A stretch of 7,194 nucleotides of DNA. It comes from Pseudomonadota bacterium (GTDB taxonomy: Bacteria; Pseudomonadota; Alphaproteobacteria; Rhodobacterales; Rhodobacteraceae). Under the pieces are notes generated by a model. It made no database searches. It was not told the DNA's origin and saw only the letters and a list, made by a program, of their open reading frames with translations. The position numbers were made by a program, and so were the translations under genes. The number at the start of each line of letters is the position of its first letter. The first letter of the stretch is position 1. The stretch is taken from the NCBI GenBank assembly GCA_022573605.1, contig JACZTQ010000163.1, forward strand, positions 1 to 7,194. Reading direction: 5' to 3'. Below, one piece after another: positions 1-4,754 of the stretch.

Positions 1-412
1 GGAATTTCACCGCCCGGAAGGGCCGGCAGTCGCGTCCCATCCGGGTCTGCAGGAAAAACAGCGGGCCGGCGTTCCAGCCCGGGTTGATGACCAGCAGGAT
101 CAGCGCCGTGAGCCCGATCAGCGGCAGGGCCGCGAGCGCGACCGCGAGATCGAAGCCGCGCTTGGCGATGCGGAAACCGGCGCTGGCGCGATAGCTGGCC
201 GCCGCGGCGGCGCCGCGCCGCGCCGGTGTTTCCGGAATGGCGCCGCTTCGCACCGGCGTTTCCGCGATGCCGCCGTGCCGCTCCGGTGTATCCGCGATGC
301 TGCCGTTTCGCGCCGGTGTATCCGCGATGCCGCCGTTTTGCGCCGGCGGGGCCGCGATGCCGCCGCTTCGCGCCGGCGCATCGATATCGAGTTGCTGGAT
401 ATGCTTGTTCAT
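1..412 (-). CDS. Polyprenyl-phosphate sugar transferase (Bac_transf family), 3' end beyond window
   Basis: N-terminal 137 codons of a membrane-bound sugar-1-phosphate transferase of the ExoY/WcaJ/PssA kind. These enzymes start exopolysaccharide or O-antigen synthesis by moving a sugar phosphate from a UDP-sugar onto undecaprenyl phosphate at the inner membrane. What is seen: residues 13-72 form six 10-residue repeats of the type PARNGGIADT, probably disordered. Around residue 85 the family signature begins: KRGFDLAVALAALPLIGL, a hydrophobic helix, then NAGPLFFLQTRMGRDCRPFR and VKF at the window edge. The catalytic part lies off the window. The ATG at 412 has only an AAGG two bases away; an in-frame ATG at 430 gives six extra residues and has no better ribosome site, so the start is uncertain. 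It follows a NusG/RfaH-like gene on the same strand, which supports a polysaccharide operon. The family call rests on the conserved KRxFD and GPLFFxQxRxG motifs; the sugar specificity is unknown. Confidence 0.85.
   Translation of the reverse strand, partial: MNKHIQQLDIDAPARSGGIAAPPAQNGGIADTPARNGSIADTPERHGGIAETPVRSGAIPETPARRGAAAAASYRASAGFRIAKRGFDLAVALAALPLIGLTALILLVINPGWNAGPLFFLQTRMGRDCRPFRAVKF
197..376 (-). repeat. 30-bp in-frame tandem repeat, six units, encoding PxRxGxIAxT
   Basis: Read on the plus strand, a CCGG followed by TATCCGCGATGCCGCC-like sequence recurs at exactly 30-base intervals (CCGG at 223, 253, 283, 313, 343 and 373). On the minus strand this encodes ten-residue units: PARSGGIAAP, PAQNGGIADT, PARNGSIADT, PERHGGIAET, PVRSGAIPET, and a degenerate PARRGAAAAA. 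The unit length is a multiple of three, so copy number can change without breaking the frame. The segment lies before the conserved transferase region and is rich in Gly, Pro and Ala, so it is probably a flexible cytoplasmic tail. Confidence 0.85.
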
Positions 413-535
413 CGCCTTATCGCCACCCATTCTTCACAGGTTACACATCACAACTTCACCACCGGATTCATATCCGTTTGCGCGAAGCGCGATCCGGGGT
501 CACTGCCCCTTCGGCAGGATCGGCCTGGTCTCGCT

Positions 536-547
536 CACGCTACCGCA
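536..547 (-). promoter_or_regulatory. ops-like element (RfaH-type recruitment site candidate)
   Basis: The minus strand reads TGCGGTAGCGTG. It matches seven of eight bases of the enterobacterial ops core GGCGGTAG and continues with CGT, as several ops sites do. The bases known in E. coli to form the small non-template hairpin (C3 to G8) and its exposed GT are kept. It lies 86 bases beyond the stop of a NusG/RfaH-type gene and over 100 bases before the sugar transferase start. Function in this lineage is inferred. Confidence 0.4.
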
Positions 548-592
548 GTTCGGGTGACGCCTGGGCCTCCCGGAGGGTTGTGGTGACAAGCA

Positions 593-611
593 GGCGGCCC
601 GAAGCGCCGCC
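593..611 (-). other. GC hairpin just after the NusG-like gene
   Basis: GGCGGC at 593-598 pairs with GCCGCC at 606-611 across a 7-base loop, on the transcript of the minus strand 22 bases after the NusG-like stop codon. No U-tract follows, so it is not a standard intrinsic terminator. It may be a pause or attenuation structure, or simply chance in GC-rich DNA. Confidence 0.35.
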
Positions 612-632
612 CTATTTCCTTTGCACAATTCG

Positions 633-1178
633 TCAGACCGCAACCGGCATCAGGGCGTCGGGGCCGACCGCGACCTGGCGCTCCGACCCGAGGATTTCCA
701 GCAGCACCGCGACCCGATCGGTATCGTCGAGATGCACCAGGCGGCCGATTTTATCGGCGAACGGGCCGGTCATGAACCGGACCGCCTGACCCAGCACCAG
801 CCGCTCGCGAAAATCGATCCCGCCGGTTCCGCTGGTGGTGGCGATCAACTGCTCCACCAGGCCTTGCGGGGCCGGTCTCGGCCGGTCGCCGTCCATCACC
901 AGGCACGACACGCCGAATGTGCTGCGCACCGCGCGCCAGCGGTCGCGGGTGAGATCCAGCGAAACGAACAGGTAGCGCGGGAACAGCGGGGCCAGAACCG
1001 TCTTGCTGCGCCGGGCATGGCGAACGGTCTTGCCGATCCGCGGGATGAAGGTGCGGAAGTTCTGGTTCTGGAGATTGGTGGCGGCATAGAGTTCCTTGTG
1101 CGGGCGGCTCTGGACCACATACCAGCGTGGACCAAAGGGAAAGGCGGCCGCACGGATCGGAGTCTGCTCCCAGGTCAT
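633..1178 (-). CDS. NusG/RfaH-family transcription antitermination protein
   Basis: A 181-residue specialised NusG paralog that would bind the clamp of RNA polymerase and raise processivity through long operons. The NGN domain spans about residues 17-113, starting WYVVQSRPHKE and containing the family hallmarks FIPRIGKTVRHARR, PLFPRYLFVSLD and the STFGVSCLV end. A KOW-type barrel follows at about 127-178 (LGQAVRFMTGPFADKIGRL, then DRVAVLLEILG), ending close to the usual family length. The frame stays open to 1397, but the extra 73 residues show no domain, so the ATG at 1178 is chosen. A GTG sits one codon upstream. The nearest ribosome signal is only a G-run, but the start overlaps the stop of a small upstream ORF as TGATG, which suggests translational coupling. 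It precedes a sugar transferase gene on the same strand, the usual setting for RfaH-like proteins in polysaccharide loci. It differs from housekeeping NusG in context and in its short N-terminus. Confidence 0.9.
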   Translation of the reverse strand: MTWEQTPIRAAAFPFGPRWYVVQSRPHKELYAATNLQNQNFRTFIPRIGKTVRHARRSKTVLAPLFPRYLFVSLDLTRDRWRAVRSTFGVSCLVMDGDRPRPAPQGLVEQLIATTSGTGGIDFRERLVLGQAVRFMTGPFADKIGRLVHLDDTDRVAVLLEILGSERQVAVGPDALMPVAV

Positions 1179-1363
1179 CACCGCGGCCCCCCGACCATGG
1201 CCGCCGGAGGCGACAGGCGGGCGGAGCGGGTGATCGCCCCCGGAGCCGGAACAAGGGCCGGCAGACAGAGTAACGCGAGCCGCTGGAACGCGTTTGGTTG
1301 CTCGCGGCCGGTGAAGACCGGACCTTTCGACAAACATCTTCGACCAGCCTCGCCAAAACCCAT
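1178..1363 (-). CDS. Possible 61-residue leader or small protein coupled to the NusG-like gene
   Basis: A short frame starting at ATG 1363 with a strong Shine-Dalgarno, AGGAG at 1370-1374, six bases before the start. Its TGA stop overlaps the ATG of the NusG-like gene as TGATG. That gene has a poor ribosome site of its own, so translation of this ORF could feed it. The product has a basic N-terminal part, one hydrophobic stretch (LALLCLPALVPAPGA), then a Pro/Arg-rich tail. I do not recognise a family. In GC-rich DNA, frames of this length arise by chance, so the ribosome site and the stop/start overlap are the only real support. It may act as a leader rather than make a stable protein. Confidence 0.35.
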   Translation of the reverse strand: MGFGEAGRRCLSKGPVFTGREQPNAFQRLALLCLPALVPAPGAITRSARLSPPAAMVGGPR

Positions 1364-1389
1364 CGGTCACTCCTGCCTGCAACGGTTCA

Positions 1390-1397
1390 TTAACCAT
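1390..1397 (+). promoter_or_regulatory. TTAACCAT, CtrA half-site candidate
   Basis: An exact TTAACCAT, the half-site described for CtrA in Caulobacter. It is one of four TTAACC motifs between 1390 and 1504 (the two boxes at 1419 and 1474 on the minus strand, and 1499-1504 on the plus strand). Binding is inferred from motif and clustering only. Confidence 0.35.
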
Positions 1398-1418
1398 GGT
1401 GAGAATGGCGTGAGTCTC

Positions 1419-1434
1419 GTAAATCGCTGGTTAA
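1419..1434 (-). promoter_or_regulatory. CtrA-type box 1 (TTAA-N7-TTTAC)
   Basis: The minus strand reads TTAA, seven bases, TTTAC. This differs by one base from the alphaproteobacterial CtrA consensus TTAA-N7-TTAAC. It lies about 240 bases before the NusG-like start and about 55 bases before the small ORF start. Confidence 0.4.
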
Positions 1435-1473
1435 CGGCGAAAAAATATTCGTGGTGAACATGGTATGAAGCTC

Positions 1474-1489
1474 GTAAATCATTGGTTAA
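1474..1489 (-). promoter_or_regulatory. CtrA-type box 2 (TTAA-N7-TTTAC)
   Basis: Second copy of the box, with the same TTAA and TTTAC halves and the same seven-base spacer length, two spacer bases differing. Retention of both halves in a repeated element argues against a chance match. Confidence 0.4.
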
Positions 1490-1521
1490 CGGCGAGGCTT
1501 AACCTTTTCCCGGATGGCGCT

Positions 1522-1546
1522 GGCCGCCGGGGAGCCGCCGGCGGCC
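1522..1546. other. 9-bp perfect GC hairpin downstream of the DeoR gene
   Basis: GGCCGCCGG at 1522-1530 pairs with CCGGCGGCC at 1538-1546 across a 7-base loop, about 70 bases past the DeoR stop codon. No T-run follows on either strand, so it is at best a Rho-assisted or mRNA-stabilising 3' structure for the DeoR transcript. Confidence 0.35.
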
Positions 1547-1614
1547 GGAATCGAGGCCGGGTGGGGGGCATGAAGGGGACGGGGCTTTGGCGGCGGGGTG
1601 GGGGCGCGTAGGCG

Positions 1615-2442
1615 TCAGCCCTTCGCCGCCCCGGCCGCGTCGTTGCCGGCAACGATGATTTCCAGCGACCAGGCCGCCATCGCGGCGCACAGGTCGGCCG
1701 GCGGCGGCGCGTCGGTGACCAGCTTGTCGATCATGGCGGGGTCGCAGACCACGATCGGCGCGGCGCGGCCGAACTTGGTGCTGTCGGCGGCGACCACGCG
1801 GGTCCGGGCGCGCAGCATGATTTCGCGCGAGAATTCCGCCTCCTGGAGGTCGAACAGCATGAAGCCCCGCTCGGCGTCGATCGCGGTTGCCGAGCAGATC
1901 GCGTAGTCGACCTGGAAGCGGCGCACGAAGGCGATCGCCCCGGCGCCAAAGGCGCCGCCGTCATGGGCCCGCAACTCGCCCCCGGCCATGAACACCCGGT
2001 TGTTGTTGCGCGCCGCCAGCAGATGCGCGATGGCGACCGAGTTGGTCACCACGAACAGCTCGCGGTGGCCGCGCAGGGCGCGCGCGATATAGGCGGTGGT
2101 CGAGCCGATATCGAGAAACAGCGAATCGCCGTTGCCGACCATGGCGGCGACCCGGGCCGCGATCCGGCGCTTGGCCTCCGGGTTCCGGTCCATGCGCTGC
2201 GCGAAGCTGGGCTCGGTCTCGGCGCCGGGCTCGGCGTCGGGCAGATGGACGCCGCCGTGGACCTTGCGCACCCGCCCGTCGTCGGCGAGTTTCTTCACGT
2301 TGCGGCGGATGGTTTCCTCCGACACGCCCAGTTGCGCCGCCAGCGGCTGGATCCGGCTCGACCCGCCGTTCAGGCGCAGCGCCTCGATGATTTCGCGCTC
2401 GCGGTGGGCGGTGCGCCGCGCGCCGGGCGGGCTGAACCCCAT
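1615..2442 (-). CDS. DeoR/GlpR-family transcriptional regulator
   Basis: A 275-residue repressor-type regulator, close to the usual DeoR length of about 255. The N-terminal winged helix-turn-helix spans residues 16-66 (REREIIEALRLNGG, LAAQLGVSEETIRRNVKKL, VRKVHGGV). The effector domain, with the ribose-5-phosphate-isomerase-like fold known for this family, contains LFLDIGSTTAYIARAL (108-123), VVTNSVAIAHLLA (131-143), MAGGELR (152-158) and ADSTKFGRAAP (219-229), the site at which the family senses phosphorylated metabolites. The ATG at 2442 is preceded by GGAGAGAG at good spacing; the frame runs open to 2682, but that stretch crosses the divergent control region and has no domain. One oddity is Asn48 where the recognition helix nearly always has Asp (TIRRDL). 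It is divergent from the ABC transporter operon and probably regulates it and itself. Confidence 0.93.
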   Translation of the reverse strand: MGFSPPGARRTAHREREIIEALRLNGGSSRIQPLAAQLGVSEETIRRNVKKLADDGRVRKVHGGVHLPDAEPGAETEPSFAQRMDRNPEAKRRIAARVAAMVGNGDSLFLDIGSTTAYIARALRGHRELFVVTNSVAIAHLLAARNNNRVFMAGGELRAHDGGAFGAGAIAFVRRFQVDYAICSATAIDAERGFMLFDLQEAEFSREIMLRARTRVVAADSTKFGRAAPIVVCDPAMIDKLVTDAPPPADLCAAMAAWSLEIIVAGNDAAGAAKG

Positions 2443-2495
2443 GGCTCTCTCCAACAAACTGATCCGCGGCCCCGTTCGGGCGCTGGCCTGGATCA

Positions 2496-2501
2496 TGTCA
2501 A
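2496..2501 (-). promoter_or_regulatory. Candidate -35 element (TTGACA) of the DeoR gene
   Basis: The minus strand has a perfect TTGACA directly beside the tandem repeat of the candidate operator, about 55 bases before the DeoR start. No good -10 is visible at the normal 17-base spacing (CGAACG there), so the promoter call is weak. The position would fit autoregulation by occlusion. Confidence 0.3.
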
Positions 2502-2504
2502 AAA

Positions 2505-2568
2505 CCACAAAAAACCACAAGAAGGGGGAATTCTGCACTTTTCCGTTGAGTTTCGTGGGATTTCGGGG
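2505..2568. promoter_or_regulatory. Candidate DeoR operator: dyad of paired 10-bp repeats
   Basis: Two copies of AAAACCACAA are adjacent at 2501-2520, and TTTCGTGGGA and TTTCGGGGGA are adjacent at 2551-2570. Read outward as half-sites, TTTTGTGG (minus, 2505-2512), TCTTGTGG (minus, 2515-2522), TTTCGTGG (plus, 2551-2558) and TTTCGGGG (plus, 2561-2568) are exactly symmetric about 2536.5. The 10-base spacing puts each pair on one face of the helix. Further TTTC words at 2540 and 2572 extend the phase at 11-base steps. TTTC-containing direct repeats are known operators of DeoR-type repressors such as E. coli AgaR. That this DeoR binds here is inferred from position and symmetry. Confidence 0.55.
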
Positions 2569-2645
2569 GAATTTCACCGCATCACCCGTCGAATCGATGC
2601 TGGCCCGTGCGGCCGGGGCGATGGGGAAATCAGGGAGGTCTAACG

Positions 2646-3599
2646 ATGAAACGAGGTTCACTGATAATCGCGGCCGCGGCACTGGTCTGCGCCGGGGGGG
2701 CTGCCGGAACCGCGAACGCCGGGGCGGAGTCGCAGGACCCGATCAAGCTGACGCTGCACGACTGGACCGGCCAGCTTCTGACCACCAACATCATGGGCGA
2801 GATACTGGGCAAGGCCGGCTACAATATCGAATATGTCCAGGCCGACTACATCGCCCAGTTCGCCGGCCTGAAGACCGGCGACCTCCATGTCGCGATGGAG
2901 ATGTGGGAGACCACCGGGCGCGACGCGATGGACGAGGCCACGGCGACCGGAAAGGTGGTCAATCTCGGCGAGACCGGGATGCAGGCGATCGAGGAATGGT
3001 GGTATCCGAGCTACATGAAGGAGGTCTGCCCCGGGCTGCCCGACTGGCGGGCGCTGAACGATTGCGCCGAGGAATTCGCCACCCCCGAGACCGCGCCGAA
3101 AGGGCGCTACCTGGGCGGGCCGGTGACCTGGGGCGGCTTCGACGACGAGCGCGTCGAGGCGCTGGAGATGGATTTCGAAGTGGTCCATGCCGGCACCGAC
3201 GCGGCGCTGTTCGCCGAGCTCGAATCGGCCTACCAGCGCAAGGCCCCGGTGCTGCTGTGGGTCTACGCGCCGCACTGGGCGCCGGCCAAGTTCGACGGTG
3301 AGTGGGTCGAGTTCCCGCCCTATTCGGCGGAATGCTACAACGACCCCTCGGCCGGCATAAATCCCGATCTGGCCTATGATTGCGGCAAGCCCCGCGGGCC
3401 GATCTGGAAAGTGGCCTGGGCCGGGCTGGAAGGCAAATGGCCGGGCGCATATGCGGCCATCAAGGCGTTCAACATCTCGAACGACGAAATGGGCGCGATG
3501 GTTGCCGCCGTCGATCTGGAAGGCAGCGCGCTGGACGACGTCGTCGCCGAGTGGATGGCGACCAACGAGGCTCGCTGGCAGAGCTGGATCGCGCCGTAA
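2646..3599 (+). CDS. Periplasmic substrate-binding protein, glycine betaine/choline/TMAO type (OpuAC family)
   Basis: A 317-residue solute-binding protein that captures a quaternary-amine-type ligand in the periplasm and delivers it to the permease. The start at 2646 has AGGGAGG seven bases upstream. Residues 1-25 are a Sec signal peptide (MKRG, hydrophobic core, cleavage after TANA); the Cys at 15 is not in a lipobox, so the mature protein is soluble. The mature part opens with IKLTLHDWTGQLL and contains IEYVQADYIAQFAGLKTGDLHVAMEMW, EEWWYPSYMK, GPVTWGGFDDER and APVLLWVYAPHW, all typical of the OpuAC/ProX-like fold. Trp40, Trp87, Trp118/119, Trp162 and Trp205 are candidates for the aromatic cage that holds a trimethylammonium group. 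Cys128/Cys140 and Cys230/Cys246 could form two disulfides. It is first in the operon, as usual for the most abundant component. Glycine betaine, choline or TMAO (TmoX-like) are all possible ligands; sequence alone does not decide. Confidence 0.9.
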   Translation: MKRGSLIIAAAALVCAGGAAGTANAGAESQDPIKLTLHDWTGQLLTTNIMGEILGKAGYNIEYVQADYIAQFAGLKTGDLHVAMEMWETTGRDAMDEATATGKVVNLGETGMQAIEEWWYPSYMKEVCPGLPDWRALNDCAEEFATPETAPKGRYLGGPVTWGGFDDERVEALEMDFEVVHAGTDAALFAELESAYQRKAPVLLWVYAPHWAPAKFDGEWVEFPPYSAECYNDPSAGINPDLAYDCGKPRGPIWKVAWAGLEGKWPGAYAAIKAFNISNDEMGAMVAAVDLEGSALDDVVAEWMATNEARWQSWIAP

Positions 3600-3722
3600 A
3601 GGCGCGATCATGGCAAATCCGATCCTGGGCGGGGCGGCTTAACGGCCGCCCCCTTCCCGCACAAACCTTGCCGAGACAGCCATGGTCCCTCAGGGTGGCT
3701 CGACTGTGCGCATCGAGGTCCC
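3600..3722 (+). other. 123-base intergenic gap with GC hairpin inside the transporter operon
   Basis: GGGGCGGC at 3631-3638 pairs perfectly with GCCGCCCC at 3645-3652 across a 6-base loop (TTAACG). It lies 32 bases after the binding-protein stop and about 70 before the ATPase start. No T-run follows. Such hairpins after binding-protein genes commonly protect the upstream mRNA from 3' decay or partly terminate, giving more binding protein than membrane components. The ATPase has its own ribosome site (GAGG at 3715-3718). Confidence 0.5.
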
Positions 3723-4754
3723 ATGGAAAAGCCCGTAAAACTCGACTGCCGGAACGTCTGGAAGCTCTACGGCGATGCCGCCGACGGTTTCCTGGACAAC
3801 CGGACCTCCGAGCCGACCGCCGAGGAAATCCACGCCGCCGGCCTGATCGGCGCGGTGCGCAACGCCAACGTCCGGATCCACGACGGCGAGATCTTCGTCA
3901 TCATGGGGCTCTCGGGGTCGGGCAAGTCGACCCTGGTGCGCTGCCTGGCGCGGCTGATCGAGCCGACCGCGGGCGAGGTGCTGTTCGAGGGCCGGGACCT
4001 GCTGCGCATGGCGGAGAAAGAGCTGATCGAGATCCGCCGCAAGAAGATGGGCATGGTGTTCCAGCACTTCGCCCTGCTGCCCCATCTCACGGTGCTGGAG
4101 AACGTCGCCTTCCCGCTGGAGATCCAGGGCATCGGCCGGGCCGAGCGCGAGGCGCGCGCCCGCGAGGTCATCGAACTGGTCGGATTGGCCGGCCGCGAGG
4201 CCTATTACCCGCGCGAGCTTTCCGGCGGCCAGCAGCAGCGCGTCGGCATCGCCCGCTCGCTCGCGGTCGGACCCGAGCTGTGGTTCCTCGACGAGCCGTT
4301 CTCGGCCCTCGATCCGCTGATCCGGCGCGAGATGCAGGACGAGTTCCTGCGCCTCCAGGCGCTCTTGCACAAGACCATCGTCTTCATCACCCACGATTTC
4401 GACGAGGCGATCCGGCTGGCCGACCGGATCGCCATCATGCAGGACGGCGTGATCATCCAGGTGGCGACGCCGGAGCAACTGGTGCTGTCGCCGGCTTCCG
4501 AATACGTGGCCGAGTTCACCCGCCACATCCCGCGCGCCAAGGTGCTGAGCGCGCGCACCCTGATGCGGGCCGGACCGGTGGACGGCGCCACCGCCGGCGA
4601 GGTCGCCGCCTCCGACCGCATCGAGGACATCGCCGCGCGGGTGGTGGCCTCGGAGTTGCCGTTCGGCGTCGTCGACGGGGCGGCCGGCGTGATCGGCTCG
4701 ATCGGCCGCCAGGCGGTGATCGAGGTTCTGGCCGGCATCCAGCACCGGCCGTGA
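3723..4754 (+). CDS. ABC transporter ATPase, ProV/OpuAA type with shortened CBS tail
   Basis: A 343-residue cytoplasmic ATPase that powers import of the quaternary-amine-type solute. All nucleotide-binding motifs are intact: Walker A GLSGSGKST (62-70), Q-loop Gln114 in MVFQHFALLPH, signature LSGGQQQR (166-173), Walker B LWFLDEP (186-192) with catalytic Glu191, D-loop SALD, and switch His224 in FITHD. The N-terminal extension NVWKLYGDAADGF and the GLSGSGKST wording mark the ProV/OpuAA subfamily. After about residue 275 comes a tail of about 69 residues resembling a single CBS module (SDRIEDIAARVV, PFGVVD, GSIGRQAVIEVL), where ProV of about 400 residues carries two. The start has GAGG four bases upstream. 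Its stop overlaps the permease start (GTGA at 4751-4754), so the two are translationally coupled. TmoW or ChoV are other family possibilities. Confidence 0.95.
   Translation: MEKPVKLDCRNVWKLYGDAADGFLDNRTSEPTAEEIHAAGLIGAVRNANVRIHDGEIFVIMGLSGSGKSTLVRCLARLIEPTAGEVLFEGRDLLRMAEKELIEIRRKKMGMVFQHFALLPHLTVLENVAFPLEIQGIGRAEREARAREVIELVGLAGREAYYPRELSGGQQQRVGIARSLAVGPELWFLDEPFSALDPLIRREMQDEFLRLQALLHKTIVFITHDFDEAIRLADRIAIMQDGVIIQVATPEQLVLSPASEYVAEFTRHIPRAKVLSARTLMRAGPVDGATAGEVAASDRIEDIAARVVASELPFGVVDGAAGVIGSIGRQAVIEVLAGIQHRP

Larger units (their letters stand above)
413..632 (-). other. 220-base leader between NusG-like and sugar transferase genes
   Basis: No convincing coding frame was found here. On the minus strand, in transcription order, it holds a GC hairpin just after the NusG-like stop (593-611), an ops-like element (536-547), a short hairpin with stem CTGCC/GGCAG (503-517), and an AT-richer stretch before the transferase start. 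None of the hairpins is followed by a T-run, so no ordinary intrinsic terminator is evident. The layout resembles the leaders in which RfaH-type factors load onto RNA polymerase, which is an inference. Confidence 0.5.
1416..1495. repeat. Two 25-bp direct repeats 55 bases apart
   Basis: Bases 1416-1440 and 1471-1495 match at 23 of 25 positions, beginning CTCGTAAATC and ending GGTTAACGGCGA. The copies start 55 bases apart with an AT-rich segment (AAAAAATATTC) between them. Each copy contains a TTAA-N7-TTTAC box on the minus strand. Their non-coding location upstream of the NusG-like gene favours a regulatory role. Confidence 0.75.
1179..1614. other. 436-base gap between DeoR gene and NusG-like gene
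   Basis: This stretch lies downstream of the DeoR gene and upstream of the NusG-like gene, both on the minus strand. Bases 1179-1363 hold the possible small ORF. Bases 1390-1504 are unusually AT-rich for this window, carry two direct repeats and four TTAACC motifs, and are the likely promoter zone of the polysaccharide operon. Bases 1505-1614 are GC-rich with one strong hairpin and no coding frame I can support. Confidence 0.6.
2443..2645. promoter_or_regulatory. Divergent control region between DeoR gene and transporter operon
   Basis: The 203-base spacer should hold the promoters of both transcripts. Bases 2496-2575 are AT-rich compared with the flanks and carry the repeats listed separately. 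The binding-protein start has a strong ribosome site, AGGGAGG at 2632-2638. Bases 2576-2630 look like an ordinary untranslated leader. Confidence 0.7.

Noticed and set aside
1179..1397. 73-residue N-terminal extension of the NusG-like protein
   Set aside because: No ribosome site at 1397, no domain, and family members start just before the WYVV strand as the ATG at 1178 does.
621..1457. 278-codon plus-strand frame opposite the NusG-like gene
   Set aside because: The minus strand encodes clear NGN and KOW domains here; the plus frame has none.
1522..1546. Intrinsic terminator for the DeoR gene
   Set aside because: The 9-bp stem is real but neither strand has a T-run after it, so it is listed only as a hairpin.
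2568..2580. 13-base identity between 1-13 and 2568-2580 (GGAATTTCACCGC)
   Set aside because: The first copy is coding sequence of the sugar transferase and the second lies in the control region. No longer similarity surrounds them, so I treat it as coincidence.
2598..2615. Possible sigma-54 promoter (TGGCCCG followed by a GC-rich stretch)
   Set aside because: The -24-like TGGC is present, but no TTGC-type -12 element is found at the right distance.
2443..2682. 80-residue N-terminal extension of the DeoR protein
   Set aside because: It crosses the candidate operator and the start of the divergent gene, while the ATG at 2442 has GGAGAGAG upstream and gives the usual family length.
2658..3611. 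317-codon minus-strand frame opposite the binding protein
   Set aside because: Antisense shadow of a well supported gene with no domain and biased composition.
3610..3642. Ten-codon frame MANPILGGAA after the binding-protein gene
   Set aside because: Too short to support as a gene; it ends inside the hairpin loop, and the AGG upstream could be chance.
3380..4750. Upstream extension of the permease frame, giving an apparent 1126-residue protein
   Set aside because: This part overlaps the binding-protein and ATPase genes in another frame and is Arg/Gly-rich with no domain. Permease homology begins just after the GTG at 4751.
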